A stretch of DNA of 64,000 nucleotides, from assembly GCA_011009095.1 (NCBI GenBank), contig VTPC01091281.1, positions 69,767 to 133,766 on the forward strand, read 5' to 3'. The notes beneath the pieces are model-generated. The model was not told where the DNA came from. It was given only the letters and a program-made list of their open reading frames with translations, and searched no databases. Each line of letters begins with the position of its first letter. Position 1 is the stretch's first letter. A program made the position numbers and the translations under genes. The DNA comes from Ignelater luminosus. Taxonomy: Eukaryota > Arthropoda > Insecta > Coleoptera > Elateridae. Shown here piece after piece: positions 12,181 to 24,975 of the stretch.

Positions 12181-15100
12181 ATTTCTTAAACATGAATAGA
12201 TGTCTTGAAGTCAAAGGTTAGACGATTTTGTTACAGCTGTGGCAAGTTCGACGTTTCCAAGACTTCTTGCCCTTGCCTTCCAGCCAGTCTCTAGAAGTTT
12301 GGTTTACTGTCTCAAAGATCAGTCCCGGAAAATAAGGAAAGATCATATGTTACCATTGAAATTATGGGAAAGCAGGTTTCTGCTTTGCTAGATTGGTCTT
12401 CTTAGAGATTGCCCATAAACAAAAAAGCAATTCAAGATGTCCTGCAGCTAATGGCAAGAAAGTCGAAAATTTGGGTACACATGATATGATACTAGAATTT
12501 GATTCCCGGCGAGTTAACTCACTTTTGCTATATCTAAAACAAACTTAGATTTGGAACAAAACAAGAATTGACTTTTGAAATTGAAATAGATGTGGTGCGT
12601 CATTATCTGTTTGTAGTCTATGTCAGAAAGATTTCGTTCATCATCAATCAATTTTTAAAAAATCGCAAACCCAAGTTTAGAAATTCCGATTCGCCATGGA
12701 AAATCAAGGTGAAATCGTTTCCGCTGAGATAAAACAACAAACTATAGACCTTTTGAGGGTTTTCTGTCTTTTGAAGCATCTTATAGGTACGGGCAAATCA
12801 AAGGACAAACGTCGCTGTCTTCTGAAATTGTAAAATCGTTATAAATGGAGAAAACCACCACGGATCAAGATCTGCACAGTTTACTAGTTTCATTACATCA
12901 CCATGGAGAGTCTTCACTGAAACATGGTACTGCCAAAGAACGAAGGTATCAATGCCCAAAATTCTAATGCTCTTCACTAGCAAATAGTCTGACAATTCTC
13001 CGACTAGCAGGGAGAGATCACGACAGTCACAACTATCAAGTGGTAGATTTTTATGCGTTTATAAGATCCGCAGAGCCGATTTCTCGAGATTTATAAACAT
13101 TCTTTGATCTATCCGTTCTTACTTATTCGTCCTTTTTATCAGCAAAATCTTTCAAATTTTGGTTTGGCTTTTAACTGATCTAAGCAATCAAGCATGGATC
13201 TTTTGGATTTCCACCATACATGTCTTGATCAATGAAGTAAATTGATAAATTCGTTCTTTATATCAGCAAAATCTATCTTTGGATGTTGAAGATTTTGAAT
13301 TTTGCATTAACAATCAAGTATTGATGTCTTAGATTTCCACTATAAATTTCGTTTTTTGATTTTGAGTTCCTGATCAGAAAAATAAATTGATAAACAGGGC
13401 TGAGTTCTCATGATTAAAGCAATTGCAAAGATTCTTTGATCTGTTCGTTCTTCTAACATAAATTTCGTTTTTGTTTTGTTTTTCATTGCTTTTGATCAAA
13501 GAAGTTAATTCGAAGAGATAGTTTCCTAGCTGCCTAAAGCTCAATAAAAAAATCGCTATAATAAAATGCGTGACGCGAATGTCAATCTAGATAAAAAGAT
13601 ATTAAAAACCAGAAACAAGGGTGCAAAAAGTCGTTTGCTAAAGTAAAGAAGGATTACCAAGACCAAATAGAGAAATTTACCTAATTTTGCCAAAGACCCC
13701 TTAGTCTACTTACAAAAAATCCATAAAGGGAGAAATTGTAAAGAGCAAAAAAAGAAGGAAAGACGAAAAGAATCATTTACGGTTTTACACCAACAGATCA
13801 ACAACTGATATCTGGTTTAAAAATATAAAAAGGGTGACAAACTGTGCATTGAAAAAAATGATATGTTCTTGGAAAAACAAACGAAATAATATGACCGCCT
13901 GTTTTGGTGTAATCGATAGAGTGACTTAAACATTTAAGAAGTATGATGTAAAAGAACTTTTAGTTTTTGACAAATTCTTAAAATATTAATTATGAGACTC
14001 TGAAAAATTTCCCCAAGGTTAAATACCCTTTTTAAAAAAGAGCTCTGAGCTCAACTTAAATCCCTTTATTTGATTTTAGTCTATTCTCTGTGATTAACTT
14101 GGAAACTTTAATCTTTTTTTACCATCAAGAAAGCTTTGAAGTTTTTATTACTTACTTAGTAACAAATGAATTCGAAATCATTTAAGAAATAACACAATCA
14201 ATGCAAACAAAAGAAAACCAATTTTAAATTTTTGAAAACATGTTAAAAGTTAATAAGGATTATAAAAGTTTATTGCCATTACTAGAAAACAAACAAAGAC
14301 CATCATAATCCCCACTAATGGCTTTTAAATATTCCATTTAAAAGCAAATTTTACAAAACTTTCTCTTTAGTTAGTTTCAATTTGGTTAGCTTTTTGATAT
14401 TTTCAAGACGGTCGTAAATTTTCAGGTGTTAAAAGATTTCATTATATTCGCTTAAGCATCGTAAACTTTTTTCTGCACATTCCGTTTTTATCATCACGAC
14501 GCGCCGTGGCGGGCGTCTTCAATAAAAGAGAAAAATCCAATTTTCAAGTTTTCATAGCGCAAGGTGAATGAAATCTCAAGGTCGTTGTTAGAAAATTATA
14601 AAACGCAATCCACAGCGTAGATCGATATTTTTTTTAGAATACTGTAGTGTGTATACAGTGCGTCCCGCAGTCTTGTTTGATTAATTTGGCTGCTTGCATT
14701 TAATGAATTTAAATTACTTACAATACTGTTTTGTTAAGATAATTCAATCGTAAATCCTGAATTAAGATAATTCAATCACACGTGTAATGTACTTTTTTCT
14801 TGAGCTTCAAGGTTATAATTTGTTTATTACATCTTCTGGCTACAATGTAGCACCATCATAAAGCGAGTTTCTCTCATCTTAATAATTTTTATTTCTTCTT
14901 TTATTTAACAAAAACAGTCTCTTTAGAATACTTGAAGATTTTGTTTGTTTTTCAGTTGAAACCAATAAAGTAATAATAATAAAACAAAATTTATGTCGAT
15001 ACTATAATAATACACATGCAATAAACAAATAAAATTACCATTTTGTAGCTACAATGTCAACGTCTTTCAAAACCAAAAACAAATGATATTATGTATAAAA

Positions 15101-15839
15101 TGTTTTATTAAATAATTTTATTGTTTTTCGCGCACGTAAGTGTGACGTAAAATCCATTGAGTTCAAATCTGTCATTGTTTCCTCTGAAACTACTGATGTC
15201 AAAGTGAAGTTCGAAACAGAAAATTAATAGGACAGTGATGTCGTAGATTCTTCATCCAATTAGCTTTATCATAGAATCAATATAAGGTTTGGCGGTTATC
15301 TTCAATAGAGAATTTTGCTTTGGGGGTACGTAAATTGGCAGAGTAAGAATGACTACATTTTTTATTTTATTTTAATTTCGTGATCTCTGAAAAAGACGCA
15401 ACTTCAGTCAGACAAATCTCAGTATAAGACTATGCCAACATCTAATCTTAAATCCCCATCAGTAAGAGCATGATTTGAGTGTGCGTAACTACCAATTACA
15501 AGCTAATATTATATACTGTTTCATGAAAGTTTAGAATAGATGAACGATTTGGCACTAGATTTTATGGATGTTATACTGATCACCATTGAACGGCGACCAT
15601 AATGAAATCTTGTTATAAGAAACCATGTCTGGTTGCGTTTTGGGCTCGCAGGTACCTCTTCATTAGAATGCCGTCTTTGAAGATAGACCAGAAACCTTCT
15701 TACTACCTTTATCAAATGTACCGACCAAACTGAAATGTTTTTAAGGCCGATCAGCGGTCAAATGCGCCTTTTTTATCCTTTATTTTTCTTTATATACTAT
15801 TATGACTTTAAGTCAGTCCTGAAATATTCACACACGAAA
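12181..15839. other. Non-coding DNA with weak repeat character
   Basis: Between 13080 and 13540 phrases such as TTCTTTGATCTGTTCGTTCTT, ATAAATTTCGTTTTTTG and AATCAAGTATTGATG recur loosely, suggesting another eroded array. A TACAGTGCGTCCCGC phrase near 14656 resembles terminal motifs of insect transposons but has no partner. No gene was seen. Confidence 0.4.
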
Positions 15840-17860
15840 GTATGTAGTCTTACAGAGTACTATGTATAAGAAAGGTCGTGCTTTGAGCTTCCATAACTTG
15901 TCCGTTACCAACATGCTTCTTCTTAGACGCAACCTAGTAGTAGGAATCGTGCTTCGAGCTCCCAGTACGGCCCGGTAGTGGCGGCCAAACATCAAAATTC
16001 ACCTCAGACAGGTTTTTCACAAGAAGAGCTTGCCCATCTCCAACTTGCTGACTTTGGCGGCCTTCTTAGTACTATCATCTTAACTATTTGAGCGCACCAA
16101 GACCCAAACGCTCTGTGTCCTAACCAAACACTGGGAAGTCCCTCCTTGGACTCCAAAGAAATTACTACGCGTTCGTAGCATTATTACAGTGTTTTAAAAC
16201 TACATAATTTGCCGAAATCTACATAAAGCTCTCTAGCAAACCATGAAAGATCCAATTTAACATCCAATGATGGGTTTGGAAGGAATTTGGATAGGTCTGA
16301 AGTATTAGAAACAAAAATATGCCAATTTTAGAAATTGCTAATACTAAGAAAGTTATGGCCGAAAAATTCTGTTTTTTTGGAGTTATTTCAAGAACAAATG
16401 AAGTTAGATTGGATTTCATTTTGGCCGACTGGCAAAGCTCGAATTTGAATAAGCTCATATTTCTACGTAAATATCTCGAAGAACCGCAGCTTATCGCAGC
16501 TAAATCTTTGAAAATACTTAAATATAATGTTCTCGTAATAAGATCCAAAAAATTTGAAACGTGCCCAACTTAGCCGTCTTTTCATTTTAAGTATTAGTAA
16601 ATTGCTTTTGTAGTTTTTAATCTATCAAATATTAAATGATTAATGGAAGTAAATGCTGTTTGAAATACATTGTTTGTTAGTTTAGGGCAAAAGCAATTAG
16701 AGATTAAGACATTGGTCCAAGCTGTTTAAAAATATCCAATGTCCAATCCAACTTTGGATCAAACGTGTAACGCAGATTAATTGCAATTAATGAGTCAGTG
16801 TGGTATTTCTTGGCGAAAATTCATTATCAAAAGTTGATAATTCGGCTTTTTATTTTTCTGTCCATGTTCGCCTTTTTGAAGGTTCGATGCACTGTGTGAC
16901 GTCCCCCAAAAAATCGTGGTGCTCAACGAACCGTGGCTCGGGTGCCTTGCCAGAAAGATTTCCTTGCTTTTTAGAAGAAAGCTAGTCATTCTTCGGGCTC
17001 CCAGAACGACTTGCCTATGACAGCTAAACGTCAGCGGTGAGTTTCCCTGACACTAACATGCCGCCTTTGGCAGCAATACTAAAACCTTCTCAGAAGAAAT
17101 CATGTATAAATGAGAATCGTGTTTTAAGCTCTCACAACGGCTTGCCCGCGACGGATAAACCTCAAAGCTCATTCTTCGGCGGCAGTACCGAATCCTCGTT
17201 AAAAGAAATCATGTCGAGATTCCTCGTTATCGACATTATAAATAATCAAACCTTGTTAGAAGAAAAGGTCGCATTTTAACTTTCCAAATCAGCGGAAGAT
17301 ATTTAAGCTCATCACCATGCCGCCTTCGGCGGCCGATTTGAAAACTGTAAGGTCTCACTTAAAAATTCCCGAACAAGCCACCAGTGACGATAAAACATTG
17401 AACTTCTTATAGGTCACGTTTCGAGCTCCTACAAGCAAAGGTCGAGAACCGTTTCCATCAACATGCCATCTTTGACGTCAGGCTTGCAACCTTACAGAAA
17501 ACTATATATCTAAGTAAGAGACGATTTTCGAGTTCCCAAAAAGGGTTGCTTGTGGTGGGCAAACAAGCTCTTCTTAAGAAAAATTAACTTGGATTAAAGA
17601 TCAGACTTTTCAACGAGGCCGCCTGTGGCAGCAAGCCTGAAAATCTCAAAAAGAATTATCTCTAATATAGGGATTGTGTTCTTAGTACGGATAACCTTTA
17701 TTACCATGCCGTCTTTGGCGGTAAATCCCAAAACCTTAGAGGAAATTGCCTATAAAAAGTGAACCATTTATGACACGAGCTTCTTGCTGTCTTGGGCGCA
17801 ATCTCGAATAGGTCACGTTTTGAACTTACAGTCGACTATCAAAATGCGCCCTTCTGTTCT
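15840..17860. repeat. Degenerate ~100-150 bp tandem array with GCCGCC-GGCGGC hairpins
   Basis: Successive units share the order CATGCCGTCTTTGGCGGCAA, then CTGAAAACCTT, then AGAAGAAATCATGT, then GAGCTCCCACAACGGCTTGC, then GGTGGACAAACATCAA. The hairpin part is seen near 17058, 17316, 17462, 17618 and 17707. At about 17315 it is a perfect GCCGCC-TTC-GGCGGC stem-loop. The units are locally GC-richer than the window average. Open frames at 16219-17279 are by-products of the repeat and not genes. Confidence 0.6.
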
Positions 17861-20800
17861 TTATTGTCTTTTATGTAAGTATCAAGATGCTGAGTGCAAT
17901 GAAAAAGTTCTCTAAATTAACACTTTTTGATTTCAGACTATGGAATCTTCACATCTCTATGTAAACATCGCTCTATTATCTGTACATCTGGACCATTAAG
18001 CAATATGAGAAGCAGATGATGATGATGCCAGAACATGAAACACCATACGAATGAGATGATATCTTTCAAAAATGTTTGAACACAGTTGGTTTGGTATAAA
18101 GGAGGACCCACTGCTTAGTCAAGAAGTTCCATGTTGAAAAAGTTACAACTCAGTCCCCTTGATAGTTTAAAAAAATCTGCAACTAATATGATCTAAGTTG
18201 AGCTGCCAATATGAAAATATGAAAGATTCAAGAACTTTTAATATTACTTAATCTCATTTAAAAGTAAGACAAGTAATACTCTGTATAGCGAAAAATAAGA
18301 TTGACTGATTGATAGAATAGCATGTTTTGATTTTTGTTCTAGATTTACAATAACAAAATTATAAAGGAAGTTATGCTAATTGGGCCACCCTGTATTTCTA
18401 GTAATTCGCTTTCTAATCACCTTAATTTCTGTTTTGCAAATACCTAATTAGTTTATCTTTAATCTTAATTACTTCTAGGTATATTAGGTATTACATACTC
18501 AAGTCAATTTTAATAACAATAAAGACTTATTATTGCAAATAATTTAGGATAAATAAATACAACCAATTATAGGGTGACTCACAGAGTATTCTAAACAGAT
18601 AATAATTTGTTGTTTTTAATTTTGTCATGTTATTCACCCAATTAATAATGTGTTTGCTAATAATAATGATAATTAATGGTGATATTACTTTTCCATTAGA
18701 AATTGTAACTGTAATAAACTCGATTGAGTACATCATGGTACTGTACTGTAGGTTTTTAAAATTTTACATCAAATTTATATTAAATCTTGATGATTCAGTT
18801 AATGACTATTTTATGTAAATAATTACAATTTAATTTTTCAAATTCACCTAACCAAAACTATTTAATGAACTAATCGAAAATATTTTGATTATTTTGTTAA
18901 TTTTAATAATTTTATTTTGGTTTGGGAAATATCTACATTGGTTTATATCTATAACATTTCATTTTTGTTGTTGTTCAATAACCTTGAACATATACCTTTT
19001 TGCTATTTCTTGCATTGTTTGAGATGATGCATCGATGTGAATTAAATACGTTGGCCTTCAGGTTTCTGTTTGTTTTTGGAAACTTCCACCATGTTCATAC
19101 TATAGAGAAATAAATTAAACAAAGAGAAAAATAGTTTTTAGAGCTTAGATATATTCCCATACGGTTTTCTTGCTGGGACTTCAATTTTGCTTGCAACTGA
19201 AGCTTGTCGAAAATCTGACATACACATATTTCATTTTGGTAAAAATGTAAAACAGTAACGAAAGCTTCAAGCTGTAAAAACAAAGGAAAAAATTGAAAGC
19301 AGACTGAAAGGAAAATTTGCTGGAAGTCGTTACGTTATCTGAAATAATGGTTCTGAAACAATTGAGATTTGTTTTAATATAAAAGAAAACCAGTTCAGAC
19401 AAAAACAGGAAAAGGAGGAAGATAACACACAAAGAGCGTAATAAACAATTCCTTTAAATTAACCTTGTTCCTATCGTCAAAGATTTCCGAGAAATTCCGG
19501 CCGTTTATATGCTTATAACAGGAGTGAATGCATTTCAGCAACCTTTTACTATCAATACTAATATTACAAGTCGCTGGCCGCCCTTGATTTTTTTAATTCG
19601 AATTCTCTTGAACTGATACTTTTTAAAAGTTTCTTACATTTCTAAAAACATGTTCCTTTAGTTTTTGAATATTCGCAATGATGATTTTTGTGTCTCTTTT
19701 ATCTGACATTTGTGGGAATTGATTACTAATGTTAGACAATTATTTCAAAAAACCTGACGCATGGTCATCAATGTTTGGACATAAACAAGGGAAGATGTGA
19801 AACTTTTGACAAAACATTATGTCTAAATAGCAACAAATAAATTGTGAATATGAAACTCTTCGAAACATTACAATAAAAGACTATACATCTAGATATAAGA
19901 GTCCTATGGTTTGGAGATAGTCTTGGTCTACACTTAGTGTATTTGGTTAAATCAGACTTTTTCAATCTTTTTGCCTAGGCGAGACTCCCAATATCTGTAA
20001 TCTACAAATTGGTGATGCCCAATCTTACTGATACTTATCGCTTGGCCTTGGACCACTACTATCAAATTCTGCTAAAATCAATTTAAACCAAACGATTCAA
20101 CGTGCAAGAAAGCCTTGACAGGACTTAATAGCTACTAGATAGGATTTGGTAAGAATTGACAAGATGTTGTGTCGGTACTGGGAAGAACTTAGTAGCAGAC
20201 TTGGTAGTAGATGATAGCACTCAAATCAGTTTAGTTTAATGCAAGGGTCTTTTAGTGGTAACAGTAGGTGTACAAAACCTTGGTTGAACTTGACACACTA
20301 AATACTTGACAGTATCGACAGTTAGTATCAAAAGTACTGTCAAATTTGCTTAGCTTTCTTTGTTATAACAATCTGGACAATTTCATTCAAATGCATTTTA
20401 TCAGATCCTGCCTAAATAGTGCAAGTGCCATCTTAAGACCTTTCAAGGTTTTGTACACCTATCACCATCAATTGGTAAGTCGATCTAAAAATGAGAATTG
20501 ACCACAACAGACTTAAAAGGCCAAGTAAGTATTTTAGAAAAGTGATGCTCGATGATGAGACTCGAGATACTTAAGGTGCACCATCATGCTTCATCTGACT
20601 AAATGACTAGATATTTAGAACTCCAGCTTTCTAGTCTTTTGGCTACACTTAAGTACAACTTTCATCTTCTCCAAAGTAACTGTTTTCACACACGCATGGT
20701 AGTTAGAAAAAACCTAAAGAAAGTTAGATTTATGCAGACTCAACTGAATCCACTCTATTCACTAATTGATTTATCTTAGAAATGGAATTCTTGCTTTGAT

Positions 20801-22719
20801 CATACAAATATAAATTATTGTACGTGTAAGCCAAAAAGTTCTGAGATTGCCTTCTGTTCTGAGACATTCAGAATTTATACTTTGTAAGATTAAAAAAACA
20901 AAACTCTTTATATTGTGGTCACAGTCAGAATATAGTTTTTTACTGTTTTATCTTTAACTCTACGCTTTTTACAAGCAAAACAAACATTTTAATATTCATC
21001 ACAATTAAACAGAATCCAACCATGTGTATCGTTTACGAGATACAAAAAATTTCTCGCATGTTTGCTACTAGAAAACATAACCTGTTTTGAAGATTTTAGT
21101 GCTGGATACCCTCATCATGTGAAAATGGGCACTAATAGCTTGTTTCCAAGTAAAACTTGTCTTTTGTTTGCAAAACTTTTTTGTAACACTTGTACATAAC
21201 ACCCTATATAAAGGGCTAAGAATAACCGTTTTTCGGTTCAAAAAAACTCCTCTACTAAACTTTTTAAAGTTTTATTATTTCTACATACAGTTGTATGAAC
21301 CCTAGAAAATAACGGAATGCCTTCTTAAACAAAGGAAACGAAAACAAAAATATTTCTCTAGAAAATGTTAAACTCCTTTGTCATTTAAGAAGCCCCCTAC
21401 AAGGTTTTACGTCAAAAAAATCCCCATTAAAATTAATTTGCAAAATTATTACCCTTTTAAGGGTTGTAAATTATAAGATGCCTCAAGCTCAAGGCTCTAA
21501 TCACTTGTTGAACATCATAAATCTCCCTTTTATGTTTTTCTTCAAATATTTGTCTTGAAACAAGAGTGTTTGATTTGTAAATTTAAAGTAAATATTGAAA
21601 ATTTCACGTTACCAAAAAAACCTTTTATTAAACGTGCAACGGCAACTGTTTCAGATTTTCAATTTATTGATTCAATTATTTTCATATACAAGAAGAAAAA
21701 AAACATTCATAGCCTACTAGTTTCACTTTTATCATCAATGAAACAATTTCTTCTAAAAAAGATAATAATAATTTAGTTTTCTTTTCTAATTGTTTACAAA
21801 AATTCTACCAATTCGATTACAAACGTAGATACTAGATATTTCGTATTTAAGTTAATTTTAACAAGGCAGTATAATTTATATGATTAGTTTCAAAGCGTAC
21901 ACCATAATAATATAACAATTAGTACAATATTAATTGTTATTCAATTACCAAGACATTATTTATGAATTAAAATACATAAATCGAAAATATCTGTTTATGT
22001 ATGAGTTAAGACACACAAGTCAAAGTTTCGTTATCTTTTTTTTATTTTAAAATTCTCAGAATGTTAGTCAGTAGTAATATCTAACACAAATTTATAAAAT
22101 TATTTATGAATTAAATTGGAATGTATGATACATTTATAAATTATAAATAATCACTAAGCAAAGCTGTTAAATAAACCAGAACATATTCACTTATAACAAA
22201 TAAGTAAAGACGTAAATAAATAAATAAATAAATAAGTAGGACAAAAATAGACTTGAGATTTATAACGTAGACTATAAGCAATCATTTTAGAAAACTTCCT
22301 TTTGTCTGAAGTTTTGAAATTCTTTTAGTTAATTCACCATTTCGATTTGTTCTTTGACTCCTGAAACCTATTTCATAACATTGTTTATGTATATTTGCTC
22401 GAACGATTCAAATGACATTAATAGATTCTTTGATGAATAACCACAAATTACCAAAATAATTATTTGTTATTTATTTGCGATGAACTTTGTCTAAAACTAA
22501 AATATTTATAAAATTCCATGTTGGGTACAAAGAGCAAGGTATGTATTCTTTGCAATTTTACTCAAGGTAAAAAGTTTGTTTACGGATACTCTTAATCACC
22601 TTAAAGGATTTTCTTAATATGTAAATGTATCGTTTCTAAAAAATGTCAACCAGTCTGTTTTTCCACGATGGTGAGATTACGATAACAAAATAATAAAGAG
22701 TTAACCGTTCACAAGTAAT
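17861..22719. other. AT-rich DNA with one 18-bp inverted repeat
   Basis: No credible gene. Notable points are an 18-bp perfect inverted repeat at 20265-20282 and 20444-20461, an (AAAT)n stretch near 22215-22234, and a lone ACCCTGTA transposon-end-like word near 18386. Confidence 0.45.
20265..20461. repeat. Pair of 18-bp inverted repeats, ~197 bp apart end to end
   Basis: TAGGTGTACAAAACCTTG at 20265-20282 is the exact reverse complement of 20444-20461. Weaker similarity extends outward. It could be a foldback or MITE-like element, or a remnant of an array with units in both orientations. No target duplication was identified. Confidence 0.5.
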
Positions 22720-23779
22720 TTGATTCTTCCATTGTCATCAAAATTTCTGACCTTCACCTCGATTGAAGCTAAATCCAAGAAAAGGATTTATGTAAGTCTT
22801 GGTTTTATTATCAAAAAGCTTGGTCTTTGCCCTAACTTTAAAAACCTTTGCATAATTATTGTTTTGACTACAAAAATTCTTATTTCATTTTTACATAACT
22901 CAATCCTGCAATGTCGAAGTTTTGGGAACGATCAATCTGAGAAGAAGACAGCTATAGGGGAATATGAAGCAAGGGATGGCTTAAGACTGAGCTAAAAAGA
23001 ACATCAAAAAGTTTTTCACAATTACTGCTTTGTCCAAGAAGATATTTTTTATTGTTTTAACCCTGCCTAGCAAAAGAGACTCATTCTTTGTCTCAATGCT
23101 GTCATGTCTTTAGAATATTTAGAATAGAATTGCCATAGGTGATCCATTCAATTAATACAAAGCAGAGAATGACCAGATAAAGCTGAGCCTATTGTCAAAA
23201 AGCTTGATCTTGGTCTCGACTTCAAATTGTTGTTTTGACTAAGAAGAAATCTCTTATTCTGTTTTTACACCGCCTAGCAAAAAAGTCTTATTATTGTTGC
23301 AATGTCTTTAGTACAGAGTCTCGACAGGAGGCTTTTCATGGTTTTCTTGGTTTTGACTTCAAGAAGCTTTCCATAATTGTTGTTTTGATCAAGAAGAAAT
23401 TTCTTATTCTAGCTGCAATATTTCTAGTACAGAATCTGGACATGAGACGCCAAAGTAGTCAGTTCAATTAATAAAAAGCAGATGACTGAGCTGAAATCCA
23501 CCTTTGTCAAAAAGCTTGATGTTGGTCTTCACTTCAAAAAGCTTTCCATAATTGTTGTTTTGGGCAAAAAGAAATGTTATTTACTGTCTTCACCCCATAT
23601 AGCGAGAAAATCTAATTTCTTGCCTCAATATCATAATGATCTCAGTATATAGATTTTTTGACACGAGCAATCTGAGAAGAGAAACTGCCACAGGTAGCCC
23701 GTTCAGTTGATACAAAACAGAAGATGGACAGATAAAACTGAAACAAAAAGCTTGATCTTGGTTATGACATCAAAACGTT

Positions 23780-23878
23780 TTTCATAGTTATAACTGATAT
23801 TATGTAATATCACTGTATGTAACACTCTATTAGAGTGGGTTGTACTTGTAAATAAAGATTTATTTATTTATTTATAAT
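23780..23878 (+). mobile_element. Short 3' end of a LINE-like retrotransposon inserted in an array monomer
   Basis: About 95 bp unlike any other monomer interrupt one unit exactly at its CATAATTGTTGTTTTG segment. The insert ends with an AATAAA signal and an (ATTT)n tail (GATTTATTTATTTATTTATA), as is typical of 5'-truncated non-LTR elements. The host sequence resumes with ATAATTGTTTTGACC, so a short target duplication around ATARTT is likely. The family cannot be named from so short a piece. Confidence 0.55.
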
Positions 23879-24503
23879 TGTTTTGACCAAAAAGAAACTT
23901 TTTATTCTGTTTTCATAAAAAACACCTTATTCTTTGGCTCAATGCTATAATGTCTTTAGTACAAGTTTTGGGCACAAGAAATTGGAAAAGAGAACTGCGG
24001 TGCGATTAATATAAAGAAAGAAGTAGCGAAATAGGGCTGAGCTCTATTTACTGTCAAAAAGTTTTGTCTTGGTCTTGATTTTAAAAGGTTTCCCATAATT
24101 GTTGTTTTGGCCAAAAAGAAACTCTTCTGTTTTACACCGCCTAAAAACATCTTATTCTTTGTCTCAATGCTATAATGTCTTTAGTACAAGTTTTGGGCAC
24201 AAGAAATTGGAAAAGAGAACTGCGGTGCGATTAATATAAAGAAAGAAGTAGCGAGATAGAGCTGAGCTCTATCTACTGGCATAAAGTTTTGTCTTGGTTT
24301 TGATTTTAAAAGGTTTCCCATAATTGTTGTTTTGGCCAAAAAGAAACTTCTGTTTTCACACCGCCTAGCAAAACATCTTATTCTTTGTCTCAATGCTATA
24401 ATGTCTTTAGTACAAGTTTTGGGCACAAGAAATTGGAAAAGAGAACTGCGGTGCGATTAATATAAAGAAAGAAGTAGCGAGATAGGGCTGAGCTCTATCT
24501 ACT

Positions 24504-24513
24504 NNNNNNNNNN
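24504..24513. other. Assembly gap (10 N)
   Basis: Ten N interrupt the third recent monomer of the tandem array. Aligning with the neighbouring monomer, 60 bases belong between the flanks (ATCTACT and AAAAAGAAACTTCTG), so the real gap is probably about 60 bp, or 60 bp plus whole monomers. Confidence 0.95.
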
Positions 24514-24975
24514 AAAAAGAAACTTCTGTTTTCACACCGCCTAGCAAAACATCTTATTCTTTGTCTCAATGCTATAATGTCTTTAGTACAAGTTTTGGGC
24601 ACAAGAAATTGGAAAAGAGAACTGCGGTGCGGTTAATATAAAGAAAAAAGTAGCAAGATAGGGCCGAGCTCTCTCTATCTACTGGCATAAAGTTTTGTCT
24701 TGATTTTGATTTTAGAAGGTTTCCCATAATTGTTGTTTTGAATAAAAGAAATTTCTTGTTTTGTATGCAATGTCTTCAGTACAAGTTTTGGAAACGAGAA
24801 ATCTGAAAAGAAAATCTCCATATGTGACCCACTCAGTTAATAGAAAGTAAAAGATGACCAGATAGGGCTAAGCTGCATCTACTGTCGAAAAGCTTGATCT
24901 TGGTCTTCAAGTCACAACGTTTTCCAGTAGTGGTTTAGACCAAGAAGAAATTTCTTATACCGCTATAAGTGGTAT

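Larger units (their letters stand above)
22720..24975. repeat. Tandem array, ~225-bp monomer, old outer units and near-identical central units
   Basis: Units run AAAAAGCTTGATCTTGGTCT, TTTCCATAATTGTTGTTTTG, CAAGAAGAAATTTCTTATTC, CACCGCCTAGCAAAA, CAATGCTATAATGTCTTTAG, TACAAGTTTTGGGCACAAG and so on. The TGTCTTTAG landmark falls at 23951, 24176, 24402 and 24578. The first two steps are 225 and 226 bp; the last step is short because of an assembly gap. The four central copies are nearly identical, while flanking units (22800-23780 and 24680-24975) are diverged, which fits recent local amplification within an old array. The superfamily words are shared with the arrays at 1870 and 10985. Confidence 0.85.

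Noticed and set aside
16219..17279. Several overlapping open frames of 60-109 codons on both strands
   Set aside because: They fall at the edge of and within the GCCGCC-hairpin array and arise from repeated text, not from selection on a protein.
23956..24426. Two similar minus-strand frames of 64 and 81 codons
   Set aside because: They are the same frame in adjacent array monomers; similarity comes from tandem duplication.
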